Shown here in pieces: positions 63,389 to 64,000 of a stretch of 64,000 nucleotides of DNA. The translations under genes and the position numbers were made by a program. Origin of the DNA: Opitutaceae bacterium (GTDB lineage: Bacteria; Verrucomicrobiota; Verrucomicrobiia; Opitutales; Opitutaceae). Under the pieces are notes generated by a model. It worked only from the letters and a program-made list of their open reading frames with translations, was not told where the DNA came from and did not search any database. The stretch is taken from contig JAIXWY010000003.1 of the NCBI GenBank assembly GCA_027490995.1, positions 620,001 to 684,000 on the forward strand, read 5' to 3'. Within the stretch, counting starts at the first letter, position 1; each line of letters begins with the position of its first letter.

Positions 63389-64000
63389 GTGAAACGTCGT
63401 CATCCCGAAGTGGTCGCGGCGGTGCGCTCGCGCGCCGAGGAGAGTGGACGCCTGGTGCTCAAGGGCATCGTCCTCAACCTCGGTTTGGCCGTCGTGAAGG
63501 GTGTGGCGGGGGTGTTTGGTCACTCCGCCGCGTTGGTCGCGGATGCGATCGAGTCGTTGCTGGATGTGGCGACGTCGGCTTTGGTTTGGACTGGCTTCAA
63601 GTGGGCGGCCCAACCGCCCGACGAAGATCATCCGTATGGTCACGGCAAGGCGGAGGCCTTGGCGGCGTTCGCGGTGGCGTGGGTGATCCTCGGAGCGGCA
63701 ACGTGGATCAGCTGGTTTGCGGTCGGCGGTATTCTGGTCCCCCACGAGGCTCCCGAGCCGTGGACCCTCGCGGTGCTGGCATTCGTCATCGCCGGCAAGA
63801 CGATCTTTAGTCGCCGGCTGGCCCAAGCCGGTCGCCAGCAGGGCAGTTCCGCACTCGGAGCTGAGGCGTCACACCACCTGTCCGACGCGCTCACCTCCGC
63901 CGCGGCGTTCATCGGGATTACTCTGTCTGTCCTGCTCGGCCCCGGCTGGGAGACGGCGGATGACTGGGCCGCGTTGCTGGCCTCGGCGGTGATCGCTGCG
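63389..64000 (+). CDS. Cation diffusion facilitator (CDF) metal transporter, 3' end outside window
   Basis: A GTG-initiated frame at 63389 (KRRHPEVVAAVRSRAEESG) stays open to the window edge, giving 204 residues. CDF features are clear: GHSAALVADAIESLLD in the second helix (Asp52), DEDHPYGHGKAEALAAF in the loop, and ASHHLSDALTSAAAFIG in the fifth helix with the His162/Asp166 metal pair. The family exports zinc, iron, manganese or similar ions using proton exchange. The C-terminal domain is beyond the edge, so the metal is not predicted. It is divergent from the EF-hand receptor. Confidence 0.9.
   Translation, partial: MKRRHPEVVAAVRSRAEESGRLVLKGIVLNLGLAVVKGVAGVFGHSAALVADAIESLLDVATSALVWTGFKWAAQPPDEDHPYGHGKAEALAAFAVAWVILGAATWISWFAVGGILVPHEAPEPWTLAVLAFVIAGKTIFSRRLAQAGRQQGSSALGAEASHHLSDALTSAAAFIGITLSVLLGPGWETADDWAALLASAVIAA

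Overview
The window is a high-GC, gene-dense bacterial chromosome segment. It most resembles an Opitutaceae-type verrucomicrobium. This is inferred from several features: three very large TonB-dependent receptors (two with a conserved LSPFTV-type segment before the plug), a fused CcoNO cbb3 oxidase, a long-form IspG, a PocR-AraC regulator and several verrucomicrobial-type hypothetical proteins. There is no integrase, insertion sequence, CRISPR array or phage module, so this looks like core chromosome. It includes dnaA and a candidate origin region near 35.4-35.8 kb.

Layout. 0-12.5 kb: start of an OsmC-like gene (cut by the left edge), a TonB receptor divergent from an ECF sigma factor plus a four-helix membrane partner, a VOC protein, a second TonB receptor closed by a strong terminator, a secreted amidohydrolase and a secreted S9 peptidase. 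12.8-23.4 kb: tRNA-Leu(CAA), a PocR-AraC regulator, a Cys-motif hypothetical protein, then a compact cbb3 oxidase cluster: ccoS-like, ccoNO fusion, ccoQ-like, single-haem ccoP, ccoG, small membrane protein, SafE-like protein and the copper ATPase ccoI. 23.4-31.2 kb: M24 peptidase, universal stress protein, tRNA-Pro(GGG), a bacterial nitric oxide synthase translationally coupled to an atypical Asp/Glu racemase, and bifunctional putA reading the other way. This is a small amino-acid (proline/arginine/glutamate) neighbourhood.

31-42 kb: VanZ-like, ligA, a hypothetical protein, dnaA, a DnaA-box region, then the envelope/isoprenoid operon uppS-cdsA-dxr-rseP-ispG. 42-50.4 kb: a pterin dehydratase, and on the minus strand a run of dUTPase-like, peroxiredoxin, DUF748, YkgJ-type Cys cluster, ettA, msrA and acetyl-esterase genes. 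50.7-55 kb: a disordered Pro/Ala and Arg/Gly-rich protein with its own terminator, then a divergent murA, ruvB and a nucleoside phosphorylase. 55-64 kb: DUF167, a fungal-type cystathionine gamma-synthase-like enzyme, an aldose-epimerase-like protein, DUF3299, a double-ACT protein, a hairpin-rich spacer, a third TonB receptor carrying an EF-hand loop, and a CDF metal transporter cut by the right edge.

The most interesting points are the NOS-racemase pair whose racemase lacks one catalytic cysteine, the fungal-type CGS, the Cys/His-rich tail on the CcoS-like protein together with a one-haem CcoP, the divergent MurA, and the EF-hand TonB receptor. No wholly new defence or mobile system was seen. 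All family calls come from motif recognition by eye; no database search was run.
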